Shown here piece after piece: positions 15,949 to 22,472 of a stretch of DNA of 26,204 nt. The stretch covers positions 1-26,204 of the IMG/VR virus record IMGVR_UViG_3300032083_002581. The stretch is one strand, 5' to 3'. Numbering within the stretch: the first letter of the stretch is position 1; the number at the start of each line of letters is the position of its first letter. The notes beneath the pieces are model-generated. The model saw only the letters and a list, made by a program, of their open reading frames with translations, was not told the DNA's origin and made no database searches. The position numbers and the translations under genes are program-made. Origin of the DNA: a virus.

Positions 15949-16509
15949 TTATTTTTCTTTTTCAAGAATTTCTAATACACCATTAATAACTTTACCTGTG
16001 TTTTTCACGGTGTTTTCTTTGAGATACGTTGCTACTATATTATTTAGTGCGTTACGTTTGTATGAGATATTTTCTATGTTTATATCTTCTTTTACTAATA
16101 ATTTAAGTAAATTTATTACGTGATCTTTTTCAGTAAGTGTTGGTTTTTCTTTTTTAACTTTAACATTTACTTTAGTTTCTACTATAGGTTTTTTAGTTGA
16201 TTGTGACTTAACCTCAACAGTTACTTTTTTACTTGCATCTACTTCAAAATCTGATTCCCAAGGAGTAAAGTAAGTGTCTTCAGCTATAACTTCTAAACGA
16301 ATATTACCTGTAGTATTTTCGTCTATTAAACCTTTTAATTTTCTAATAGGGATTTCACACTTTCCATTAGAATTAATTTCACCTTTAAAAAGTAAAGAGT
16401 AGTCGGATGTTTCGACTACTAAACGTGCAGATGATTTACTTAAACTGGCTCCTTCTAGTTTAATATCACATTCAAAAAGCTCAGATTTATCAGTAAATAA
16501 TTTATACAT
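15949..16509 (-). CDS. Uncharacterised protein in the fibre block
   Basis: A 186-residue protein that I do not recognise. Residues 1-100 look like one all-beta domain (YKLFTDKSELFECDIKLEGA, then SARLVVETSDYSLLFKGEI and GKCEIPIRKLKGLI). Residues about 100-125 are a Lys/Val/Thr-rich linker (VEVKSQSTKKPIVETKVNVK). Residues 125-186 are helical with a basic surface. It sits between fibre B and a 101-residue protein and has a TATATTTATAAC box 11 nt upstream, so it may open a transcript with fibres B and A. A fibre-associated structural protein or chaperone fits the position, without sequence proof. Confidence 0.65.
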   Translation of the reverse strand: MYKLFTDKSELFECDIKLEGASLSKSSARLVVETSDYSLLFKGEINSNGKCEIPIRKLKGLIDENTTGNIRLEVIAEDTYFTPWESDFEVDASKKVTVEVKSQSTKKPIVETKVNVKVKKEKPTLTEKDHVINLLKLLVKEDINIENISYKRNALNNIVATYLKENTVKNTGKVINGVLEILEKEK

Positions 16510-16520
16510 AATTAGATTTT

Positions 16521-16532
16521 GTTATAAATATA
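16521..16532 (-). promoter_or_regulatory. Putative late promoter box TATATTTATAAC
   Basis: An 11-of-12 match to the box TATATTTATAAT on the minus strand, 11 nt before the ATG at 16509. Confidence 0.45.
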
Positions 16533-16541
16533 GGATGATTA

Positions 16542-16847
16542 TTAAAACTTAATATTTTCTGTCATTATTTCTATACCTAATACTTTTTTAGCTAATAATT
16601 TTATATCAGAAATTTTGATTTTATAATCTTGAATTTCTTTTTCTTCTCTAATAGTTTTACCTTGAACTTTACAAATTAATTTTATAAGACGTTTTTTCTT
16701 TTCATCTTTAAATTGAGTCCAAGGCATATCTTCTGCCATAACTCCTCCACCCCCTACAGCTTCAATTACTAGTAAAACTTCATCCCAAGTGTGTGGATTA
16801 TTATCCCAATTAAAATTAGCCTTGTTCCATGTTATAGGTGTTGCCAT
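16542..16847 (-). CDS. Small conserved-type phage protein, unknown function
   Basis: A 101-residue protein. It starts with paired W-x(3-7)-W elements (ITWNKANFNWDNNPHTWDEV), a pattern I have seen at the start of small proteins in marine phage structural operons. A glycine knot (AVGGGGVMAED) and a basic helical C-terminal half (KDEKKKRLIKLICKVQGKTI) follow. It begins 3 nt after the stop of fibre C and has no promoter box of its own. No enzymatic motif or membrane segment is visible. It could be a fibre adaptor or virion component, but there is no direct evidence. Confidence 0.6.
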   Translation of the reverse strand: MATPITWNKANFNWDNNPHTWDEVLLVIEAVGGGGVMAEDMPWTQFKDEKKKRLIKLICKVQGKTIREEKEIQDYKIKISDIKLLAKKVLGIEIMTENIKF

Positions 16848-16850
16848 TTA

Positions 16851-18047
16851 TTATATCCCTAACATTTGGAAATTAATTTTAAGAGTACCTCCTGCAAAAG
16901 CTTCTGTACCACATGATAGATTTAGGAAAAATGCCCCAGCTTGTATACTATTAGGGTTAACTAAAACCTTATTATCACTATTAGCAATTATTATCATATA
17001 CGTTTGACATCTAGCTGCTATAACTCTAAAATTAAGTATTTCTTCTTTTGGATTTGCACTAGGAACACCAGTAATAGTTATTATACCTCCATATGCAGAA
17101 CCTATATCTTTAGAACCATCACCAAAAGTAGCTGCGAATTCACTTGTTCTAACTTGGCTAAGATCTATTGTGGGTATTGATATTGAACCAAATGTTACAG
17201 AACTATTTGTTTTAACATTTTGGTCCATATCATATAACTCATTATCACCTTGGCCTGTGTTTACTGTTGCAAAAGTTACAGCTGATGTTGTTGTAACATT
17301 TTGATTCATGTCATATAACTCATTATCACCTTGGCCTGTGTTTAAAGTAGATGCTATTAATTTTCCACTTGCGCTTATATTACCTGAGGCTGTTATTGGT
17401 CCAAATAATGAAATATTTTTTGTTGGTTCTGCAGATCTTCCTATGCTTATAGCTTTATAATTTCCATCTTCGAATAACGATCCTGTAAAATCAGAATTTT
17501 GAGAGAAAACTGATCGAACAGCTGTAAGTCCATCTGCCTTAAAATTGGATGAAAATATAGTACCACTTGCACTTATATCTCCTGAGGCGGTTATTTCTCC
17601 ATCAAGTATTAAATTTCCACTTGAACTTATATTACCTGAGGCTGTTATATGTCCTGTGAAAGATGATTTTCCTGTTATTGTTAAGTCTCCTGTCGCACTT
17701 AAATTTCCACTTGAACTTATATTACCTGAGGCTGTTATATTTCCTTGAGCATCTAAACCTCCTCCAAATATTTGTAAATTATCTCCTGTTGTATCTGGTA
17801 GTAATCTAACATTATCAGACTCAAATCTAAACCCACCAGTATTATCTGCACTAAATGAACTAGCAATTATAGCCCCACTTGAACTTATATTACCTGAAGC
17901 AGTTATTTCACCTGTTAACTGAATGTCTCCTGTATTGTTTTCTGATAAATTTAAATTACTATCTACTAAATCAGCATAGTTATTTTCTGTGGGAACATCG
18001 CCTGTTTGAAAAAATGATTTTAGTGTAGTTCTTGTTTGTTTTGCCAT
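16851..18047 (-). CDS. Tail fibre/adhesin with the densest ASGNIS repeats (fibre C)
   Basis: A 398-residue fibre. The N-terminus (TLKSFFQTGDVPTENNYADLVDSNLN) is an attachment domain common in marine phage fibres. Residues about 45-230 carry six or more ITASGNIS(S/A)SG units at irregular spacing, interrupted by motifs such as DLTITGKSSFTGH. Next comes a 27-residue tandem duplication (NTGQGDNELYDM...), encoded by DNA with a 34-bp exact repeat at 17230-17263 and 17311-17344. The C-terminal ~110 residues (from about 290, VRTSEFAATFGDG) are non-repetitive and beta-rich (RVIAARCQTYMIIIAN), a likely receptor-binding or trimerisation head. It follows the gp15-like gene by 1 nt. Confidence 0.75.
   Translation of the reverse strand: MAKQTRTTLKSFFQTGDVPTENNYADLVDSNLNLSENNTGDIQLTGEITASGNISSSGAIIASSFSADNTGGFRFESDNVRLLPDTTGDNLQIFGGGLDAQGNITASGNISSSGNLSATGDLTITGKSSFTGHITASGNISSSGNLILDGEITASGDISASGTIFSSNFKADGLTAVRSVFSQNSDFTGSLFEDGNYKAISIGRSAEPTKNISLFGPITASGNISASGKLIASTLNTGQGDNELYDMNQNVTTTSAVTFATVNTGQGDNELYDMDQNVKTNSSVTFGSISIPTIDLSQVRTSEFAATFGDGSKDIGSAYGGIITITGVPSANPKEEILNFRVIAARCQTYMIIIANSDNKVLVNPNSIQAGAFFLNLSCGTEAFAGGTLKINFQMLGI
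17230..17344 (-). repeat. Tandem 81-bp duplication in fibre C
   Basis: Two copies of a unit starting 81 bp apart share 34 identical consecutive bases (17230-17263 and 17311-17344), with further similarity around them. They encode two NTGQGDNELYDM modules. The 81-bp period preserves frame (27 residues). Confidence 0.85.
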
Positions 18048-18048
18048 T

Positions 18049-19053
18049 TTATGCTATTTGATTGTTATTTCCTATAATTTGATATCCTATACCTCCATCT
18101 ATTGATTGTATATTAATACCTAATTGACCTCTTACTTCTTCTCTTGTTCTAGGGGCACTAGGAGCAGAAGTCACTATTTCACTGTTAAATAATACTTGTG
18201 ATTTAGTATATGTTTTTTGCATGTTTTCACTTGCAAGTTTTTTATTTAAACTGTCTGGTACTAAATATCCCTGGATAGTTAAACCAAAATTAGTTTTTAC
18301 TATTCTATTATCTCCTTGTTGAATTTCTGTTGTATTATTGTAGGTATCTATTCTTGCGTTGAATTTAAATCTTTCAGGATCACCCCAATAAGAATCAGAT
18401 GAATAATTTATCATTTCAATTAGTTTATTCATTTGAGCAACATAATCACACCAAATAGTACAAGTATATTGTAATCTTACATAGTCAGGAATTACTACTC
18501 TATATAACTCTTGTTGAGGTTTTCTTCCTTGTAAAACTGTAAAATTATCATATCTGTTTCTTTTAGAGTATCTTTCTTGAAATGTATAAAATAACTGTGG
18601 GGTATTAGCATCTAATTTATTACCGATGTCTCTTCTTTTTTCAACACTATCCCTTTTAAACATAATAAGGGGTGTTTGAATTTTACCTTCTTTATCTCTA
18701 TAGTATCCATCTTTTTGAACTGATTTCCATCTTTCAGGTGAACCATATATAATAGGTACGTTTGTTCTATTACCATTTATAATAACAGATGGTTTAATAA
18801 TATTATTAAAATAATACATTATAGATTCATCATGGTCTTGTAAACCAATAGATATATCTCTAACTAAATCATCTTTACGAGAAGTTTGAGCTCCTCTACT
18901 TATATTAGGTCTTGTATCAGGCCCTGGAAATCCACCATCTATAGAAGGAAAACTATCTTTAAAATTAGCTTCTAAATTAGTTCTTAATCTACTATAACCA
19001 TCATTAGGTATAGGTCTTCTTGGGTTTATATGTTTTCTATCGTTATGAGGCAT
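18049..19053 (-). CDS. Tail sheath stabilizer/tail completion protein (gp15-like)
   Basis: A 334-residue protein (T4 gp15: 272). Shared layout with gp15 includes an early helix followed by VPIIYGSPERWKSV (T4 has a VPITYAS element). It also includes a CTIWCDYVAQMNKLIEMINY helix, similar in place to the T4 segment around IFTRYEDDMFQIVEQI. A late strand pair with GDNRIVKTNFGLTIQGYLVP matches the T4 GDNLSRRRIEW...GWMYP element. In T4 gp15 caps the finished tube and sheath and binds gp13/gp14. Here it follows the gp14-like gene with 1 nt between, the expected neck order. The call is by recalled motif likeness, not alignment. An N-terminal extension of about 70 polar residues is not in T4. Confidence 0.68.
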   Translation of the reverse strand: MPHNDRKHINPRRPIPNDGYSRLRTNLEANFKDSFPSIDGGFPGPDTRPNISRGAQTSRKDDLVRDISIGLQDHDESIMYYFNNIIKPSVIINGNRTNVPIIYGSPERWKSVQKDGYYRDKEGKIQTPLIMFKRDSVEKRRDIGNKLDANTPQLFYTFQERYSKRNRYDNFTVLQGRKPQQELYRVVIPDYVRLQYTCTIWCDYVAQMNKLIEMINYSSDSYWGDPERFKFNARIDTYNNTTEIQQGDNRIVKTNFGLTIQGYLVPDSLNKKLASENMQKTYTKSQVLFNSEIVTSAPSAPRTREEVRGQLGINIQSIDGGIGYQIIGNNNQIA

Positions 19054-19054
19054 G

Positions 19055-19600
19055 TTATCCTAATAAATTTGCTGTTCCACCATCTAATTTTTCTGTGGTG
19101 GGGTATTTTCCTTCTCTTAATGGTATTAAATTTAATTTTTCTACTCTTGAAATATGAGTACCAACAGTGATTGAAAAACTTTTACCAAAATCTGTAGTTT
19201 CTGTTGCTATTGCATAATCTGGGTCTTTACCTAGTATAAATTGATTTTCGATTTTACTATCAACTTCATAAAAATTATTTTTGAAAAGTAATAAATCTCC
19301 TACTTCAGGTAATAAATTTATATCTTGTAATTCTTGTTTTAAAAAACGAAAACTAATGTTTTGATTAACATCAGATCCAAAGTCATCAGATGACCATGAT
19401 TGGTCTTGTTTGTCGATTAAACACGCGATTTTTAATGGTTCAAAATAATTTTTACCTGGGGCTTCACCATAAACATTTACTGTAGTTTGTTCTAAAGCAA
19501 ATTTGTAGTAGGCAACTTCTGTTTGAATAATGTCGTTAATTAACTCTTTATTCAAACTATGAAAGAGTGATATGTCTCGTGAACCTCCAAATAATGCCAT
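19055..19600 (-). CDS. Neck protein (gp14-like)
   Basis: A 181-residue protein, shorter than T4 gp14 (256). The N-terminal helix (SLNKELINDIIQTEVAYYKF) corresponds to the gp14 helix near its start. It is followed by a beta region with DDFGSDVNQNISFRFLKQEL and then LLPEVGDLLLFKNNFYEVDS, equivalent in place to the gp14 GDLLYFP...LFEI segment. gp14 with gp13 forms the collar that joins a filled head to a completed tail. Position between the gp13-like and gp15-like genes strongly supports the assignment. Its stop/start junctions with neighbours are 1-nt gaps or TAATG overlap, so expression is coupled. The T4 C-terminal third is missing or replaced. Confidence 0.68.
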   Translation of the reverse strand: MALFGGSRDISLFHSLNKELINDIIQTEVAYYKFALEQTTVNVYGEAPGKNYFEPLKIACLIDKQDQSWSSDDFGSDVNQNISFRFLKQELQDINLLPEVGDLLLFKNNFYEVDSKIENQFILGKDPDYAIATETTDFGKSFSITVGTHISRVEKLNLIPLREGKYPTTEKLDGGTANLLG

Positions 19601-19941
19601 TATAGTCGTCTTAGGGTTTCTTCTTTAAATTTTACTGATTTTGCACCTGGTATTCTTAAATCATTTTTTGATCTATCAGATGTCAATATATCTTCTTTGA
19701 ATTGAGCTAAATCTATTTTAGGATCTTCTCTAGTAACAAATTTAATTTTTAATTTTGTATATTCTAATTCTTGATCTTGTTCATACTCTTCAGGAGTAAT
19801 ATTATTAACAATAGTTACTTTTCTTAAACCACGAACTTGATTTAAAACATCTGTAATATTAAAATCTTTATCTGTAAATAAATCACATTCAACTTGGAAT
19901 GTGTTTAAAACTTCGGATAATATGTTACTTAATTTAATCAT
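19600..19941 (-). CDS. Small protein between neck genes, unknown function
   Basis: A 113-residue soluble protein. It has an N-terminal amphipathic helix (MIKLSNILSEVLNTFQVECD), then a beta-alpha-beta-like core (ITDVLNQVRGLRKVTIVNNI, then LEYTKLKIKFVTRE) and a basic C-terminus. A small ferredoxin-like fold is plausible from this alternation. It overlaps both neighbours by one base (TAATG at each end), so its translation is coupled to gp13 and gp14. T4 has no gene here. A neck or tail-terminator accessory protein is a reasonable guess; I have no motif to prove it. Confidence 0.65.
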   Translation of the reverse strand: MIKLSNILSEVLNTFQVECDLFTDKDFNITDVLNQVRGLRKVTIVNNITPEEYEQDQELEYTKLKIKFVTREDPKIDLAQFKEDILTSDRSKNDLRIPGAKSVKFKEETLRRL

Positions 19942-21164
19942 TAATGTATGTAAATTTGATATCTAGCTTCATTTGAAAGTTGGCCTTTTGTATTTTCTGA
20001 TTCATTTAATACTCTTTCTGTTAATTTTTCAGTAGTTACTTCACTTAAATCTTCTCTCAATTGTTCTATTAATGCTGTTTTTTCAGATTGGGCTTCACTT
20101 AATAATCTATTATAATCTAAAGTTGTTGTTTCACCAGGTATTGGTAAACTTTGATATTTACCTCTAATACCCCCTAACATTTCTTTAGCTAAAGCTAAAG
20201 TATATTTTCTAATCCATTGCCTACCTACTGCATTAATAAATTTATATGTAGGATTAGTATAAGGAACATTTGATATGTCTGTTACAGTATTAAGAGCTGC
20301 TGTACTGCCTATTCCCTCTTCTGGGTTAGATCCTGCTCCTAGAGATCCTAAAGTTACAGTATATTCAAACCATAATTTATAATTTCTTGTGGGTATAGGG
20401 AATATTTTTAAAAATCTATCTTGTTCTATTTCATAATGATATGATGATTTTCGAATTGTATCATTTAATTCAATTGCTTGAAGTTTTAAAATATCATAAT
20501 ACATAGGCATTAACATAAAGTTTACACCTGGTGAGTAATTACCAAATCCAAATGTTTGCATTAATGATTGTATACCTGTACCTGTACCCGCGTAAGGATC
20601 AAAATATCTATTAATTGCAGCAGGAGCATAATGATATATTTTTTTAATTTTTATATCTAAACTTCCACTTTCTATTTGTGCAGAACCTGATTCCCAATTA
20701 ACTAATCCTGATTCTATTAGATCATATTTTTGCTGTCCTAGTTGTAGATCTAAAGATGCAGAATATGTTCTAGTGTTATCACTAGAATAAGATCCTCCCG
20801 AAGTTGAATCTGTGTTATTTGATTGAAAAAGAGTACCAAAATCATCTTTAATATTTACTTGGTTTAAGTTATCCCAAGATCCATCAGAAGATGCTGTAAC
20901 AGATCCTACTAATCTAGCTAGATTATCTCTAATTTGGTACCCATAAACTTGGGCTCCATATTCACTTACTGCTTCTTCAAAACAAGTAAAAAAGTTTAAT
21001 GGTTGTAATTCTATATCTACTAATGGATAACCTAATCTTTGAGCACACCAATTAGATACCCCTACAGCATCAACTTGAAAATCTGTATCATTATCATAGA
21101 ACCCAAAAGGTGTATCTCCTGGGAAAAAACTACTTGAGCCGGGCCATATAGGTATGTTTGCCAT
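19941..21164 (-). CDS. Neck protein (gp13-like)
   Basis: A 407-residue protein matching T4 gp13 (309 residues) in its two end segments. The N-terminal WCAQRLGYPLVDIELQ followed by a helix with FEEAVSEYGAQVY corresponds to T4 RRLGAPIINVELT and its ALELYGEY helix. The C-terminal WIRKYTLALAKEMLGGIRGK and LDYNRLLSEAQSEKTALIEQ correspond to WVKDYATALAKELNGQ and the IDGQRLIEEARLEKEAL region. gp13 and gp14 form the neck. The central ~90 residues (S/T/N-rich, 90-200) are extra relative to T4. The gene starts the gp13-14-15 set. A TATAAATA octamer (the T4 late promoter sequence) lies about 10 nt upstream in the correct orientation at 21174-21181. Confidence 0.82.
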   Translation of the reverse strand: MANIPIWPGSSSFFPGDTPFGFYDNDTDFQVDAVGVSNWCAQRLGYPLVDIELQPLNFFTCFEEAVSEYGAQVYGYQIRDNLARLVGSVTASSDGSWDNLNQVNIKDDFGTLFQSNNTDSTSGGSYSSDNTRTYSASLDLQLGQQKYDLIESGLVNWESGSAQIESGSLDIKIKKIYHYAPAAINRYFDPYAGTGTGIQSLMQTFGFGNYSPGVNFMLMPMYYDILKLQAIELNDTIRKSSYHYEIEQDRFLKIFPIPTRNYKLWFEYTVTLGSLGAGSNPEEGIGSTAALNTVTDISNVPYTNPTYKFINAVGRQWIRKYTLALAKEMLGGIRGKYQSLPIPGETTTLDYNRLLSEAQSEKTALIEQLREDLSEVTTEKLTERVLNESENTKGQLSNEARYQIYIH

Positions 21165-21173
21165 TGGTTGATT

Positions 21174-21181
21174 TATTTATA
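21174..21181 (-). promoter_or_regulatory. T4-late-promoter-like octamer TATAAATA before gp13-like gene
   Basis: The minus strand reads TATAAATA 9 nt before the gp13-like ATG. It equals the T4 late promoter consensus, but other units use a different box and the stretch is AT-rich, so chance is possible. Confidence 0.2.
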
Positions 21182-21184
21182 TTA

Positions 21185-21682
21185 TTAACTTGTACTACTT
21201 GCTATGAACACTTCTAATTGAACTGATCTTGCTCCACTATCTGCTACTATACTTTCTAAATTACTTAGTACTGGGGTTGAAGTTTCAAAAGGTATTAAAT
21301 CAGAAGAATCATCATCTACTTGTAAGCTACCTGTTGTACTACCCATCATAAAGCTTTTTCCTTTTTCTAGTAATAAATTAGCAGATTCATCTGCTGCGGT
21401 ATCGTTTGACCCACTATCTATTTGTAAAGATAAAACTACTGGGTTAGTTCCATCTAAATTAGTTATTCTGATGTATTTTACATTTCCAACGTCTAATGCT
21501 GAATCTGAAATTCCTACTGTTGATTTAAAAGTAGCTAAAGTAGTATCAGATCCTGAAGGGACTGTTACTAATCTTTTATATATATCTGTAATGCCGCTAA
21601 TGGTATTTTTATATACACCTCCTTGTTGTGTATTATTAAGGATTAAATCTTCTTTAATTGTAATAGATAAGTCAGCGCTCAT
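21185..21682 (-). CDS. Beta-rich virion protein, possible head decoration
   Basis: A 165-residue protein. It starts with DLSITIKEDLILNN, contains YIRITNLDGTNPVVLSLQID, and finishes with ARSVQLEVFIASS; these are alternating strands of an all-beta domain with many Ser, Thr and Asp and no cysteine. Proteins with the KYIRITNLD element occur in structural gene clusters of marine phages; I am not aware of a defined function. The gene has its own strong promoter-like element (21699-21718, identical to that of the tail tube), suggesting a protein needed in many copies. A capsid decoration or collar/whisker component would fit; this is inference. Confidence 0.65.
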   Translation of the reverse strand: MSADLSITIKEDLILNNTQQGGVYKNTISGITDIYKRLVTVPSGSDTTLATFKSTVGISDSALDVGNVKYIRITNLDGTNPVVLSLQIDSGSNDTAADESANLLLEKGKSFMMGSTTGSLQVDDDSSDLIPFETSTPVLSNLESIVADSGARSVQLEVFIASSTS

Positions 21683-21698
21683 TTTTAATAGAATTAGG

Positions 21699-21718
21699 TT
21701 GTTCTATTATAAATATAA
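21699..21718 (-). promoter_or_regulatory. Putative late promoter of the decoration-candidate gene
   Basis: The minus strand has TTATATTTATAATAGAACAA, identical over 20 bases to the element upstream of the tail tube gene, 16 nt before the ATG at 21682. Confidence 0.6.
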
Positions 21719-21735
21719 AGAAAATACGGAGAATA

Positions 21736-22398
21736 TTACATTCCGTTCAATAATTCAAATACCTCATCTATTGCTTCATGGCGGTGATTATCTTGAAGTA
21801 CTCTTTTATAAACATATTGAGAGTCATCTATTTTAGATACATCATGAATGGCTGAGTAGTTTTTATCTTTAAGGTCAATTTGTTGACTATCACCACAGTA
21901 GATCATTGTTGATCCTTTTCCTATTCTGCCTAAGGTCATTCTAAATTGTGAACGAGTTAAATTTTGAAATTCATCTACTATCACTAATGAATTTTCAAAT
22001 GTTCTACCTCTAAAATGTGCTAGTGATACTAATTCTATTTGTTCACTACTTTCCATTTTTTCTAATATATCTGGTTTATTATAAACCTTTCTCATATTAG
22101 ATCTAATAGGTACTAACCATGGTTCCATTTTTTCTTTTTCTGAACCAGGTAAAAAACCATTGTCTTCAGTTGATACTGTAGGTCTTGTAATGATGATTTT
22201 GTCTATCATTCTTTTAAAAAACATATCTAAAGCAACTTGACATGCTAATAATGTTTTACCACTACCTGCCTTACCAACTATAAAATTGTAAGGATGGTGT
22301 AAAATTGCTTGTTTAGCTGCTTTTTGTTCTTCTGAAAGGGATAATGAAAATCTTACAGAACCTTTTGGGGGTTTTTTTGCCGTGTTTTTTGTCGCCAT
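21736..22398 (-). CDS. phoH: PhoH-like P-loop ATPase
   Basis: A 220-residue PhoH-family NTPase. Walker A is GKAGSGKT at residues 42-49, with the ITRPTVSTEDNGFLPG segment at about 70-85. The RGRTF element lies near 130-134, Walker B is SLVIVDEFQN at about 137-146, and the GDSQQIDL sensor-like motif is at about 169-176. All motifs look intact. PhoH proteins are RNA/DNA-associated ATPases related to helicase cores; phage copies are very common in marine myoviruses, and their exact role is unsettled. The gene sits between the major capsid gene and the neck set, behind the capsid terminator and a TATATGTATAAT box. Its ATG is preceded by TTATATTT, with no SD. Confidence 0.93.
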   Translation of the reverse strand: MATKNTAKKPPKGSVRFSLSLSEEQKAAKQAILHHPYNFIVGKAGSGKTLLACQVALDMFFKRMIDKIIITRPTVSTEDNGFLPGSEKEKMEPWLVPIRSNMRKVYNKPDILEKMESSEQIELVSLAHFRGRTFENSLVIVDEFQNLTRSQFRMTLGRIGKGSTMIYCGDSQQIDLKDKNYSAIHDVSKIDDSQYVYKRVLQDNHRHEAIDEVFELLNGM

Positions 22399-22411
22399 AA
22401 ATATAACATTT

Positions 22412-22423
22412 ATTATACATATA
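22412..22423 (-). promoter_or_regulatory. Putative phoH promoter box TATATGTATAAT
   Basis: The minus strand reads TATATGTATAAT directly after the capsid terminator and 13 nt before the phoH ATG. It is intermediate between the two box classes. A further TATATTTATG at 22396-22405 overlaps the start codon and is less likely to act as a promoter. Confidence 0.45.
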
Positions 22424-22428
22424 AAAAA

Positions 22429-22450
22429 AAGAGCCGCTATTGCGGCTCTT
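22429..22450 (-). terminator. Rho-independent terminator of the scaffold-capsid unit
   Basis: A perfect 9-bp GC-rich stem (AAGAGCCGC at 22429-22437 with GCGGCTCTT at 22442-22450), a 4-nt loop, and T8 on the minus strand. It lies 22 nt after the major capsid stop codon. Confidence 0.9.
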
Positions 22451-22472
22451 CTTTATATAGTTAGATTAAGTA

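Noticed and set aside
14468-17910. Dispersed ~30-bp repeats as mobile or CRISPR repeats
   Set aside because: All lie in frame within fibre genes and encode the same peptide with synonymous changes; spacing is irregular.
6359-21717. TATAAATA on the plus strand as T4 late promoters driving antisense or plus-strand genes
   Set aside because: No credible plus-strand genes follow; all supported genes lie on the minus strand, where the element reads as TATATTTATAAT upstream of starts.
21471-21836. 121-residue plus-strand frame across the end of phoH and the next gene
   Set aside because: It overlaps two well-supported minus-strand genes and their promoter; composition is shadow-like.
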